Shown here piece after piece: positions 6,729 through 18,058 of a stretch of 36,217 nucleotides of DNA. The DNA is from Deltaproteobacteria bacterium. GTDB lineage: Bacteria; Desulfobacterota; Desulfobulbia; Desulfobulbales; SURF-16. The stretch spans positions 1 through 36,217 of the forward strand of contig JACRCD010000031.1 in NCBI GenBank assembly GCA_016219175.1. The letters are read 5' to 3'. Made by a program: the position numbers and the translations under genes. The stretch's first letter is position 1, and every line of letters begins with the position of its first letter. The notes beneath the pieces were generated by a model. The model worked only from the letters and a program-made list of their open reading frames with translations, did not search any database and was not told where the DNA came from.

Positions 6729-7958
6729 CTACCCGTTTGTCGCTCGCAAAGGAATAATCTTCGCCCCCGCCTTCAGTTTTTCCAGAAATTCCGCCCAGGC
6801 CTGCATCATCTTTTTCCGTTCCGGCATAAACTCAGCGTAATTGTACGCCGCCCGCACACTGTTTCTTTCGGCATGGGCAAGCTGCCGCTCTATGGCGTCA
6901 CGGTTCCAGCCCATTTCATTCAATAAGGTGCTGGCCATGCTCCTGAAGCCGTGGCCGCTCATTTCATCCTTTGCATATCCCATCCGCCGCAGGGCAGACA
7001 ACACAGCATTACTGCTCATGGGCCGTGAGCCTGTGCGAGGGCTTGGGAAAACATAGCGGTCCTGTCCGGTCAATGGCTGGATTTCGTGAAGCACGGCCAA
7101 GGCCTGCCGGGACAACGGCACGATGTGCAAGACGCCAGCCTTCATTTTCTCTGCCGGTATGCGCCATTCCGCCGTCTCAAAATTGATTTCAGACCATTCC
7201 GCGTGGCGAAGTTCGCCGGGCCGGACAAAGACCAAGGGGGCAAGCTGCAAAGCGCAGCGGGTAACGATGCCGCCATTGTAATCATCAATGGAGCGCAGCA
7301 GACCGGCAATTCCTTTCGAATCGGTGATGGTGGCCATGTGTTTTTCAGAGGCCGGGGGGATGGCTCCGCGTAGATCGCCGGACGGGTCGCGCTCGGCCCT
7401 GCCGGTTGCCACGGCATATCGGAAAACCTGGCCGCAATTCTGTTGCGCACGGTGCGCGGTTTCAAGGGTACCTTTGGCTTCAATTCTCCGCAATGCCGCC
7501 AGCAGTTCAGGGGCCGTGATGGATTTGATTGGTCTGGAGCCAATCCACGGGAAAATATAAAGTTCCAAACGCCTGATGATTTTGTCGCTATGGCTTGCCT
7601 TCCAGGAAGGGGCAAATTTGGCGTGCCATTCCCTGGCTATTACCTCGAAGGTTTCAGTCTCTTGGGTGTCCGCCGCCTTCTGAGCTTTCTTTGTGTCGCT
7701 GGGGGAAACCCCATTAACAAGTAACGCTCTGGCCTGGTCGCGCTTCTGTCTTGCCTCTGCAAGCGAAACGTCTGGGTATGCGCCAAGAGCAATTCTGCTC
7801 TCTTTGCCGTTAATTCGATATTTGAGATTCCAGAGTTTTCCGCCGGTCGGAGTGACCAGAAGGAAAAGGCCTCCGCCATCGAAAAGTTTTTGAGGCTTTT
7901 CGGTCGGCTTGACTGTTCTGACTTTGGTGTCAGTGAGCGGTGCAATCCGTTTAGGCAT
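6729..7958 (-). CDS. int: P4-type tyrosine-recombinase integrase
   Basis: A 409-aa integrase. The N-terminal arm-binding domain (DUF4102 type) shows KLFDGGGLFLLVTPTG, KYRINGKESRIALGAYPDVSLAEAR. The core-binding and catalytic domains carry RPGELRHAEW (first Arg), GHGFRSMAST (HxxR) and LAHAERN followed by the Tyr in RAAYNYAEF, so all catalytic residues appear present. I start at 7958, where GAGGAA precedes the ATG; an upstream in-frame start at 8027 would read through repeated DNA and add a tail unlike the family. The gene faces away from the tRNA-Met 3' end 181 bp upstream, the usual arrangement for P4-type elements that integrate in tRNA genes. It most likely inserts and excises this island. 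Confidence 0.9.
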   Translation of the reverse strand: MPKRIAPLTDTKVRTVKPTEKPQKLFDGGGLFLLVTPTGGKLWNLKYRINGKESRIALGAYPDVSLAEARQKRDQARALLVNGVSPSDTKKAQKAADTQETETFEVIAREWHAKFAPSWKASHSDKIIRRLELYIFPWIGSRPIKSITAPELLAALRRIEAKGTLETAHRAQQNCGQVFRYAVATGRAERDPSGDLRGAIPPASEKHMATITDSKGIAGLLRSIDDYNGGIVTRCALQLAPLVFVRPGELRHAEWSEINFETAEWRIPAEKMKAGVLHIVPLSRQALAVLHEIQPLTGQDRYVFPSPRTGSRPMSSNAVLSALRRMGYAKDEMSGHGFRSMASTLLNEMGWNRDAIERQLAHAERNSVRAAYNYAEFMPERKKMMQAWAEFLEKLKAGAKIIPLRATNG

Positions 7959-7972
7959 GGTGGGTTCCTCGG

Positions 7973-8030
7973 TTTTGGGGGTCGCCATTTTACTTTGGGG
8001 GTCGTTTGTCTTCAAAACAACCCCCAAACC
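7973..8030. repeat. TTTGGGGGTCG repeats between integrase and tRNA (possible arm sites)
   Basis: TTTGGGGGTCG occurs at 7974-7984 and 7994-8004, exactly 20 bp apart, and an inverted near-copy (GGTTTGGGGGTTG on the minus strand) lies at 8018-8030. Two direct copies two helical turns apart plus one inverted copy, next to the attachment site and in front of the integrase, is what arm-type integrase or excision-factor sites look like. Confidence 0.5.
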
Positions 8031-8071
8031 GTTCGGATTTCATTATATCTTAGTGGATTATGTCGGACAAC

Positions 8072-8106
8072 AGAAAAAGAAAAAGCCCTTATTGCTAAGG
8101 GCTTTT
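8072..8106 (-). terminator. Terminator after tRNA-Met
   Basis: AAAAGCCCTTA (8081-8091) and TAAGGGCTTTT (8096-8106) form a perfect 11-bp stem with a 4-base loop. On the minus strand it is followed by a T-rich run (TTTTTCTTTTTC), so it is a good factor-independent terminator for the tRNA transcript. Confidence 0.75.
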
Positions 8107-8138
8107 AGGGTGGTCCTGGATCTCTCCGGACTATGACT

Positions 8139-8215
8139 TGGTGGCGATGCAGGGAATTGAACCCCGGACACTACGGATATGAGCCGTATGCTCTAACCAT
8201 CTGAGCTACATCGCC
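8139..8215 (-). tRNA. tRNA-Met (CAU), elongator type
   Basis: The minus strand folds as a full tRNA with encoded CCA. The acceptor stem is GGCGATG/CATCGCC with discriminator A, the D-stem GCTC/GAGC, the anticodon stem TACGG/CCGTA around loop CTCATAT, and the T-arm CGGGG-TTCAATT-CCCTG. The anticodon is CAU. The G-C first pair and acceptor sequence argue against initiator tRNA. An elongator Met is more likely than the lysidine-modified Ile tRNA, judged by the CGGCTCAT anticodon arm. It is the probable integration target of the island. Confidence 0.9.
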
Positions 8216-8224
8216 GTATTCAGC

Positions 8225-8244
8225 GTCCGCCATTGCTGGCGGAC
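8225..8244. repeat. 8-bp inverted repeat just upstream of tRNA-Met
   Basis: GTCCGCCA (8225-8232) and TGGCGGAC (8237-8244) form a perfect stem with a 4-base loop, ten bases before the tRNA 5' end. It lacks a T-run on the minus strand. It may be a processing signal or a second terminator for opposing transcription. Confidence 0.4.
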
Positions 8245-8249
8245 TATAT

Positions 8250-8283
8250 AAAAAATGTTGCCGGTCCAAGTTTTGGCGGCAAC
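8250..8283 (-). terminator. groEL terminator
   Basis: On the minus strand GTTGCCG (8283-8277) pairs with CGGCAAC (8263-8257) and is followed by ATTTTTTA. It is placed after groEL and before the tRNA, a standard factor-independent terminator. Confidence 0.65.
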
Positions 8284-8295
8284 ATGATAGGGCAG

Positions 8296-8340
8296 GACAA
8301 TGTGAAGAAACTGTATATGGTAAATTTTCTTCACATTGTC
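8296..8340 (-). repeat. 15-bp perfect inverted repeat after groEL
   Basis: GACAATGTGAAGAAA (8296-8310) and its exact complement (8326-8340) flank a 15-base loop starting 22 bases past the groEL stop. There is no T-run behind it, so it more likely stabilises the mRNA end than ends transcription; the terminator follows at 8250-8283. Confidence 0.55.
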
Positions 8341-8361
8341 AACAAAAAATCAGCGACGGGA

Positions 8362-10071
<1,710 letters not shown>

Positions 10072-10116
10072 TTATTTTTTTGTTCTTTAAACTGTCAGCA
10101 GATAAATCTGTTTTTA

Positions 10117-10407
10117 TTACTTCTCAATCACACCAAGGATATCATCCTCGCGCATGATCAGATAATCAACGCCATCAACCTTAATGTCGGTTCCCCCGTA
10201 TTTGCTGAACAGGACATTGTCGCCTTTTTTTACTTCCAGGGCGATACGTTCGCCCTTGTCGTTTAATTTACCGGTGCCAACGGCGATAACCTCGCCTTCA
10301 GCCGGTTTTTCCTTGGCGCTGTCGGGTATGATAATGCCGCCAGCGGTTTTTGTCTCGCTCTCAAGTCTTTTGACCAGAATACGATCATTTAATGGACGAA
10401 TTTTCAT
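10117..10407 (-). CDS. groES: Co-chaperonin GroES (Hsp10)
   Basis: The 96-aa product matches the normal GroES length and has the conserved opening [14 protein letters not shown], the mobile loop [16 protein letters not shown] (about residues 17-32), and the C-terminal DDILGVIE. It caps the GroEL ring during folding. GGAGG lies 6 bases before the ATG. First gene of the groESL operon. I searched the leader for a CIRCE repeat (TTAGCACTC/GAGTGCTAA) and found none, so HrcA control is unlikely; a clear heat-shock sigma promoter was not evident either. Confidence 0.97.
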   Translation of the reverse strand: MKIRPLNDRILVKRLESETKTAGGIIIPDSAKEKPAEGEVIAVGTGKLNDKGERIALEVKKGDNVLFSKYGGTDIKVDGVDYLIMREDDILGVIEK

Positions 10408-10566
10408 CTAAAACCTCCGTGCTTAAAGATTTTTATTTTTCGGATAAACCGGCCTGGGAAAAAAGTGCCGGTCAGTCTCTTGTCAACAGCAGTCGCGCGG
10501 TTTGCTGCTTGCCCGCAACCTGAAAATCCTGATGTAAAAAAGGATCGGTAGGGGACTTTTATGAAA

Positions 10567-10609
10567 AACTAGAAAATCGGGTCGCAAACAAAGGTCCAAT
10601 TTTCTAGTT
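10567..10609. promoter_or_regulatory. 11-bp inverted repeat between ilvE and groES
   Basis: AACTAGAAAAT (10567-10577) and ATTTTCTAGTT (10599-10609) are perfect complements separated by 21 bases. The dyad lies after ilvE and 160 bp before groES on the same strand. It has no T-run of a terminator; an operator in the groE leader is possible. Confidence 0.45.
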
Positions 10610-10663
10610 GGGCATACAGTAGGGATGGGTATTTAAAAAATCAAGAGAGGTACAAAAAAAAAA

Positions 10664-11731
10664 TTACAGCCTGGCTACCCAGCCGTGGGACTCGGCGAGC
10701 AGACCGCGCTGGATGTCTTGCAGTTCATTGAAGAGCCGCATGGCAAGTTCCCCTGTTTGACCGTGATTCACGGAGCAGGTGTTGCCTTTATAAAAAAGCG
10801 AGCCGACCGGTGAAATAACGGCAGCGGTGCCCGTGCCGACGACCTCATGGAGCCGGCCCTCGGAACTGGCCTCAAAAACCTCATCGATGGAGATCTGTCT
10901 TTCAACAACCTTGCGCCCCCAGTCCTTGAGCAGCTGGATGACGGAATCCCTGGTAATGCCGGCCAGGATGCTGCCCCCGAGGGGCGGGGTGATGATCTCG
11001 TCGCCAATGACAAAAAAGATGTTCATGGTGCCGACTTCTTCAACATATTTGCGGTGAATCGCATCCAGCCAGAGCACCTGGGTGAAGCCCTGCTGCTGGG
11101 CTTCGACCGCGGCCATGATGCTTGCCGCGTAATTGCCGGCGGTTTTGGCGGTGCCCACCCCGCCCGGTACGGCCCGCACGTACTTGTCGGTCACAAAAAT
11201 TTTTACCGGGTTGAAGCCTTCGGGATAATAGGCGCCGACCGGCGTTAAAATGATAAAGAAAAGATATTTTTTAGCGGGCCGCACCCCGAGCCCCGCCTCG
11301 GTTGCCACCATGGTGGGACGAATATAGAGCGATGCCCCCTTTGCGGCCGGAACCCACTCCTGTTCGGTGCGCAGGAGAGCCTGCAGGGCGGCAAAGACCT
11401 CATCGACATTAAAAGCCGGCATGCACATGCGGCTGGCTGATTTATTCATGCGCTCCAGGTTGTCCTTGGGCCGGAACAGAAAAATCTGATTATTTTCGCC
11501 CCGGTAAGCCTTGAGCCCTTCGAAGATGGCCTGGCCGTAATGGAGAACCATGGCCGCGGGATCCAGGGAGAAGTTCTGGTATCCGGTAATCCTGGCAGCA
11601 TGCCAGCCCTGGCCGGCGTCATACTCCATGACGAACATATGGTCGGTGAAGATAGCGCCAAACCCCAGGGATTTGCCATCAGGTTTTGGTTTAAGATGGG
11701 TTTCCGGCACTTTTTCAATCGTAAGATCCAT
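10664..11731 (-). CDS. ilvE: Branched-chain amino-acid aminotransferase
   Basis: A 355-aa PLP-dependent class IV aminotransferase of the longer, BCAT1-like type. It moves the amino group between glutamate and the 2-oxo acids of Leu, Ile and Val, the last step of their synthesis. Diagnostic segments are HYGQAIFEGLKAYRG near residue 70, LYIRPTM, the catalytic Lys in HRKYVEEVGT, and the phosphate-binding GGSILAGITRDS and GTGTAAVI. The start is at 11731 (MDLTIEK) with CGGGAGT upstream; the long open extension in front is leader DNA. Monocistronic, divergent from the AI-2E-family gene. Confidence 0.95.
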   Translation of the reverse strand: MDLTIEKVPETHLKPKPDGKSLGFGAIFTDHMFVMEYDAGQGWHAARITGYQNFSLDPAAMVLHYGQAIFEGLKAYRGENNQIFLFRPKDNLERMNKSASRMCMPAFNVDEVFAALQALLRTEQEWVPAAKGASLYIRPTMVATEAGLGVRPAKKYLFFIILTPVGAYYPEGFNPVKIFVTDKYVRAVPGGVGTAKTAGNYAASIMAAVEAQQQGFTQVLWLDAIHRKYVEEVGTMNIFFVIGDEIITPPLGGSILAGITRDSVIQLLKDWGRKVVERQISIDEVFEASSEGRLHEVVGTGTAAVISPVGSLFYKGNTCSVNHGQTGELAMRLFNELQDIQRGLLAESHGWVARL

Positions 11732-11947
11732 AATGACTCCCGAGGAAAGACGAGATGCGGCACACCCGTAAATATTCCTCTGTACAAAAAAAATGTTCTG
11801 CTGGTAAAATTTATCGTGCGTAATAACAGGAAAAGGATTTATCAGACTCCAGCATTCTGTAACGTAACAAAAAAAAGAATGGTAATATAGCTGATTCTTC
11901 CACCCTTTGAAACAAATTATTTTGCTATTCACCCTATTAGACCATCC

Positions 11948-13123
11948 ATGAAAACACAACAACCAAGCCCCATTGTCCTGCTCTATTTTCTAAGTCTGAT
12001 GCTTCTGGCCACTTTGCTCATGGGCTGGCTATTGTGGCCTTTTGTCTCGATCATCATTCTTTCCTATCTGCTGGCCACCATCTTTGATCCGGTTTTCATA
12101 TTCCTGAACAAGAAACTTTCGCCGCAATTTTCGGCACTTGCCACCTGTACCTTGATCGTCCTGCTTATTTTCGTGCCGCTGGTTTTTTTTGTCGGCACCC
12201 TGTCCCAGGAGGCCTATGCCCTTTTTCAAGTGACCAAGGGCACGAATCTGGAGGCAAAATTCAATGAGTATGTTGAAAACAGCGCCCTGCTGGCCAGGTT
12301 CAAGGAATTGCTGGCCGGATACGGGATACGGATTGAGCTTGCGACCTTTGGCAACGAGCTGTCAAAGTTCGGCGGCACGCTCGCGCTTTTTGTTTATAAC
12401 CAGGCCAGCGCCTGGGCGGCCAATATCCTTAATTTTGTCTTCAAATCCTTTATGATGGTTCTCATCATTTTTTTTCTGCTCATAGACAGGACAAGATTGC
12501 TGCATTATCTGATGCTGCTTTCTCCGCTGCCCGACGAGCATGAAAAAAAGCTGATCAGCCGCTTTGAAGAGATCAGCAGGGCCGTTTTGATCGGGAACGG
12601 GATATGCGGCTTGATTCAGGGGGTGGTGGGTGGAGTGGTTTTCGCCTTCTGGGGGTTTTCCTCGCCGGTTATCTGGGGCGTGTTGATGGGCGTTCTCGCC
12701 TTTTTGCCCATTGTCGGCATCGGTCTTGTCATGTTGCCGGCCGCGTTTTTTCTTCTGCTGCAGGGCAATGTGGAGCAGAGCCTGGCCATGGTCATCATTT
12801 ATATGTTGCTTTCCTATTCCGTGGAGTACTTTCTCAAGCCGAAACTGGTGGGCGGCCAGGTGAAAATGCATATGCTGCTTGTCTTACTGGCCATTATCGG
12901 CGGGCTGCAGCTGTTCGGCATCATGGGCATTATCTATGGACCGCTTATTGTCACGGGCTTTCTGACCCTGGCCGACATCTACCTGACCAATTATGACAAG
13001 CTGGTAAAAAGCAGCCCTTACTGGCTGGGGAGGGTTCTTACCGTGGAAAGGGAGGATGGTGATCCGCCAGGCAAAACCGGGGCGGCAGGAAGCGAGGATG
13101 GGCGGGATGACCGTAGTCCCTGA
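11948..13123 (+). CDS. AI-2E-family transporter (PerM/YdiK-like membrane protein)
   Basis: The 391-residue product has the AI-2E transporter family layout: paired N-terminal helices (from LYFLSLMLLATLLMGWLL), a soluble segment, then helices near residues 160-180 and a cluster of several more between about 205 and 350, with the conserved GVLAFLPIVGIG and LVGGQVKMHMLLVLLAIIGG. It is an inner-membrane permease; members have been linked to autoinducer export, Na+/H+ exchange or other small molecules, so the substrate is open. The C-terminal 40 residues are polar and low-complexity. The ribosome site is weak. It converges with arfB, 43 bp away. Confidence 0.88.
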   Translation: MKTQQPSPIVLLYFLSLMLLATLLMGWLLWPFVSIIILSYLLATIFDPVFIFLNKKLSPQFSALATCTLIVLLIFVPLVFFVGTLSQEAYALFQVTKGTNLEAKFNEYVENSALLARFKELLAGYGIRIELATFGNELSKFGGTLALFVYNQASAWAANILNFVFKSFMMVLIIFFLLIDRTRLLHYLMLLSPLPDEHEKKLISRFEEISRAVLIGNGICGLIQGVVGGVVFAFWGFSSPVIWGVLMGVLAFLPIVGIGLVMLPAAFFLLLQGNVEQSLAMVIIYMLLSYSVEYFLKPKLVGGQVKMHMLLVLLAIIGGLQLFGIMGIIYGPLIVTGFLTLADIYLTNYDKLVKSSPYWLGRVLTVEREDGDPPGKTGAAGSEDGRDDRSP

Positions 13124-13166
13124 TCGAGACCCGGCCGCTGGCCTGTTCGGGGGACCTTTCTTCTCC

Positions 13167-13589
13167 CTATTCCTCGTCCCGGCGCAGTCGCCTGGTCTGC
13201 TTGGTGGAGCTTCTCTGTTTTTTTGATTCGAGCCGGCGCATTTTTGCCCCAAGGGAAGGTTTGGTTGGATGGCGGGCGGCTTTTATCACCCCGGCCTCGC
13301 GTATCAACCGCGCCAGCCGCAGCAGGGCCTCCTCCCTGTTTCTTTTCTGGCTGCGATATTCGCGCGCCTCGATGGTCAGAATGCCGTCCTTGCTCATTCT
13401 TGAGCCGGCCAGCTGGCGCACCCTGTTTTTTACCGTCTCCGGCAATGAGGGTGAGCCCATGACGTCGAAGCGGAGCTGCACCGCGGTGGCCGACCGGTTC
13501 ACGTGCTGTCCGCCTGGCCCCGAGGCCCGGATGAAGGTAAAGCTGATTTCCCCCATGGGGATGCGCAGGGCAGATGTAATGAAAAGCAT
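13167..13589 (-). CDS. arfB: Alternative ribosome-rescue factor ArfB (peptidyl-tRNA hydrolase)
   Basis: A 140-aa release-factor-like protein. RASGPGGQHVNRSATAVQLR (about residues 22-41) contains the catalytic GGQ loop that hydrolyses peptidyl-tRNA on stalled ribosomes. The basic C-terminal tail (KKQRSSTKQTRRLRR) would enter the empty mRNA channel. Length and both features match ArfB (YaeJ) rather than a full release factor, which would also have a codon-recognition domain. The opening MLFITSALRIP is typical and supports this start, although no strong ribosome site is seen. Confidence 0.92.
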   Translation of the reverse strand: MLFITSALRIPMGEISFTFIRASGPGGQHVNRSATAVQLRFDVMGSPSLPETVKNRVRQLAGSRMSKDGILTIEAREYRSQKRNREEALLRLARLIREAGVIKAARHPTKPSLGAKMRRLESKKQRSSTKQTRRLRRDEE

Positions 13590-13959
13590 GTGATCACACT
13601 GTGTTAAAACTGTTCAGGGGGAATAGGCCGCGGGCTGTTGGTAAAAGAGGCCGGGCAATGGCTGGGGAAAGCATTTTTATCCAGTCAGTACCGCAAGGCC
13701 TTCAATTTTTAGCATTATACCATAAAAACGCGGAAATGGTTATAATTGGCCGGCGCGGCTTGGGAATCGGTCAAAATCAAGGCCCCGTTATCGAAAACCG
13801 GAAAAGAAAAAAAGATAAAAAAATTGACGTAATTTTTTTTGCATGTATAGTGCTTGCCTTCTTTTTTGTCCGGAAAAGGTGAACATTAAAAATTGCTGCC
13901 GGTTTGAGCGAAAAGCTTATTTTTTGCAAGTTTAAGTTGTGGGGGGAGGCATGGCGCAT
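13590..13959 (+). other. Leader region of the polyamine operon
   Basis: This stretch separates arfB from the polyamine genes. It holds a plausible promoter (listed separately) near its middle and an AT-rich leader of about 100 bases. TGTGATCACA, a short palindrome, adjoins arfB at about 13590-13599. I see no gene or recognised riboswitch. Confidence 0.5.
13824..13851 (+). promoter_or_regulatory. sigma-70 promoter of the speB-speA operon
   Basis: TTGACG (13824-13829) is followed after 16 bases by TATAGT (13846-13851), both close to consensus, about 110 bases ahead of the first gene and on its strand. Confidence 0.6.
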
Positions 13960-14866
13960 ATGGAGTATGAATTATTGAGCAGGAGCGAAAATCCTTATTA
14001 CCCCGCCGTGCCGGCCCTCAGTCCGCAGCCCCGCAGCGTGAACATCATCGGTGTCGGGTTTGACGGCACCGCCTGTTTTCGCAAGGGCGCAAGCCTCGGG
14101 CCCGACGCGATTCGCCGCGTCTCCGAAGATATCGAAACCTATTCCCCCTATCTTGACATGGATCTGGCCGAGGTTGGCCCGCTCTTTGATCTCGGCAACC
14201 TGCGGGTCGGCGCCAGCGGCGACGGCAACGCCGACTGGCTGGTCGCCCATGACTCCTTCGCCGCTTTGACCGCTGGTCTTGATTTTACCGGAGACGAGAT
14301 AAAAGTGTTGGCCCTGGGAGGGGAGCATTCAGTATCCTGCTCCATGATACGAAAATACCTGCAAACCTTTCCCGATTTGGTCCTGCTGCATCTGGACGCC
14401 CATGCCGATCTGCGTGACGGCTACCAGGGCTACCATTATTCACACGCAGCGGTCATCAGAAGGTGTCTCGACCATTTCGGTCCCGGACATCGGCTGGCCC
14501 AGTTCGGCATTCGTTCCGGCACACGGGAGGAATTTGCCTGGATGAGGGAGAACAACACCCTGTACGCCAGCCTGGCGGAGTTTGCGGGCTTTGTGGAGAA
14601 CCTTGGCGCGGAGCGGCCCGTCTACCTGACCCTGGATCTGGATTTTTTTGATCCGGCCTTTCTGCCGGGCACCGGTACTCCGGAGGCGGGGGGCGAGGAT
14701 TTTCTTTCTTTCATCCGGATTGTGAAACTGTTAAAGACAAAAAGACTGGTCGGGGCCGATGTGGTTGAATTGGCCCCGGCCATCGATCCCACCGGGAACA
14801 GTGATGTTTTTGCTGCCAAGGTGGTCAGGGAACTCATTCTGGCTTTTTATGGAGGGGAGACTGGTC

Positions 14867-14877
<11 letters not shown>
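13960..14877 (+). CDS. speB: Agmatinase-family ureohydrolase
   Basis: A 305-aa Mn-dependent ureohydrolase (arginase/agmatinase fold). Metal ligands are visible in GGEHSVS, LDAHADLRD and LDLDFFDP. Because the next gene makes agmatine, the likely reaction is agmatine to putrescine plus urea; the sequence alone does not separate agmatinase from related ureohydrolases. I start at 13960 because the GGGGGAGG ribosome site ends 10 bases before this ATG but only 1 base before the ATG at 13951. The last 11 bases overlap speA, so the two are translationally coupled. First gene of the polyamine operon. Confidence 0.85.
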
Positions 14878-16783
<1,906 letters not shown>

Positions 16784-16879
16784 AATGCAGGCAACAGGCA
16801 GAAGGCAGAAGGGATAAGGAAGAAGAAATAACGTTTGAACGTTGCAGCGCTTGAACGATTCAGTTGAAAGGAGTTTGCC

Positions 16880-18058
16880 ATGTCAAGAGTGCTCATTATT
16901 GGGGCCGGCGGTGTCGGTTCGGTTGTTGTTCATAAATGCTGCCAGGCGCCGGAGGTCTTTTCCGATATCATGCTGGCTTCGCGCACCAAGGCGAAATGCG
17001 ATGCCATTGCGGCAAGCCTCCCCCGGCCGATTAAAACGGCCAGGGTGGATGCCGACCAGGTGGCTGAGCTGGTCGCCCTCATGCGGGACTTCAAGCCCGA
17101 GCTGTGCATCAATGTCGCCCTGCCCTATCAGGATCTGACCATCATGGATGCCTGCCTGGAGTGCGGCGTGCATTACCTTGACACGGCCAATTATGAACCG
17201 CGGGACGAGGCCAAATTCGAATATAAATGGCAGTGGGCCTATCAGGAGAGGTTCAAAAAGGCCGGGCTCATGGCCCTGCTCGGCTCGGGCTTCGATCCGG
17301 GCGTGACCAATGTCTATACCGCCTGGGCCATGAAAAATCATTTTGACGAGATCCATGAGCTGGACATCATCGACTGCAATGCCGGGGATCACGGGCAGCC
17401 CTTTGCCACCAATTTCAATCCGGAGATCAATATACGCGAGGTGACGGCCCCGGCCCGGCACTGGGAGAACAAACAATGGATCGAGACGCCGGCCCTGTCC
17501 ACCGCCGAGGAGTTCGATTTCCCGGAGGGGATCGGCCCCAGAAAAATCTATCTGATGTACCACGAGGAGCTGGAGTCGCTGACCAAACATTTCCCCGGCC
17601 TGAAAAAGGCCAGGTTCTGGATGACCTTTTCCGACAATTATCTGCGCCATCTGGAGGTTCTGCGGAATGTGGGCATGACCAGTATCGAGCCCATCGATTA
17701 CAACGGCCAGCAGATCGTGCCCCTGCAGTTTTTGAAGGCCGTGCTGCCGGACCCCGGCTCGCTTGGCCCGCTGACCAAGGGGCGGACCTGCATCGGCTGC
17801 CTGATCAAGGGGATCAAGAACGGTAAAGAGAAGAAATATTACATCTATAACATCTGCGACCATGGCAAGTGTTACGAGGAGGTCGGGGCCCAGGCGGTGT
17901 CCTATACCACCGGCGTGCCGGCCATGATCGGGGCCATGATGATGCTGACCGGGGCCTGGAAAGGAACGGGCGTTTACAATATGGAGGAGCTTGATCCGGC
18001 GCCGTTCATGGAAAAATTGAACCTGCACGGGCTGCCATGGACCGAAGTTATCTTGTAA
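16880..18058 (+). CDS. Carboxynorspermidine/carboxyspermidine dehydrogenase (saccharopine-dehydrogenase family)
   Basis: A 392-aa oxidoreductase with an N-terminal Rossmann NAD(P) site, VLIIGAGGVGSVV (residues 4-16), and the family segments LDTANYEPRDEA and GSGFDPGVTNV. It joins putrescine (or diaminopropane) to aspartate semialdehyde by reductive condensation, giving carboxyspermidine (or carboxynorspermidine). AAAGGAG precedes the ATG. A 96-bp gap after speA holds GGCAGAA repeats. Its 3' end overlaps nspC by 22 bases, so the product can be passed straight to the decarboxylase. Confidence 0.93.
   Translation: MSRVLIIGAGGVGSVVVHKCCQAPEVFSDIMLASRTKAKCDAIAASLPRPIKTARVDADQVAELVALMRDFKPELCINVALPYQDLTIMDACLECGVHYLDTANYEPRDEAKFEYKWQWAYQERFKKAGLMALLGSGFDPGVTNVYTAWAMKNHFDEIHELDIIDCNAGDHGQPFATNFNPEINIREVTAPARHWENKQWIETPALSTAEEFDFPEGIGPRKIYLMYHEELESLTKHFPGLKKARFWMTFSDNYLRHLEVLRNVGMTSIEPIDYNGQQIVPLQFLKAVLPDPGSLGPLTKGRTCIGCLIKGIKNGKEKKYYIYNICDHGKCYEEVGAQAVSYTTGVPAMIGAMMMLTGAWKGTGVYNMEELDPAPFMEKLNLHGLPWTEVIL

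Larger units (their letters stand above)
1..8160. mobile_element. Integrated element (genomic island) at tRNA-Met, right end
   Basis: An integrase adjoins the tRNA 3' end, and AlpA and HTH genes, zinc-ribbon proteins and a phage-defence locus follow in AT-richer DNA. This marks a P4-like integrative element whose right attachment site should be the tRNA 3' end (about 8139-8160). No second copy of that tRNA end is visible to the left within the window, so the other boundary lies beyond position 1. Confidence 0.65.

Noticed and set aside
7959-8027. Longer integrase start at 8027
   Set aside because: No ribosome site, repeat-derived residues, and a good start with GAGGAA exists at 7958.
10408-10663. 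CIRCE element or heat-shock sigma promoter for groESL
   Set aside because: No TTAGCACTC/GAGTGCTAA pair and no convincing CTTGAA/CCCAT pair at correct spacing.
11732-11962. 77-residue N-terminal extension of ilvE
   Set aside because: Not family-like and lacks a ribosome site; the start at 11731 matches known IlvE proteins.
16883-18028. 381-codon frame opposite the carboxyspermidine dehydrogenase
   Set aside because: Antisense shadow; the plus-strand gene has a Rossmann motif and ribosome site.
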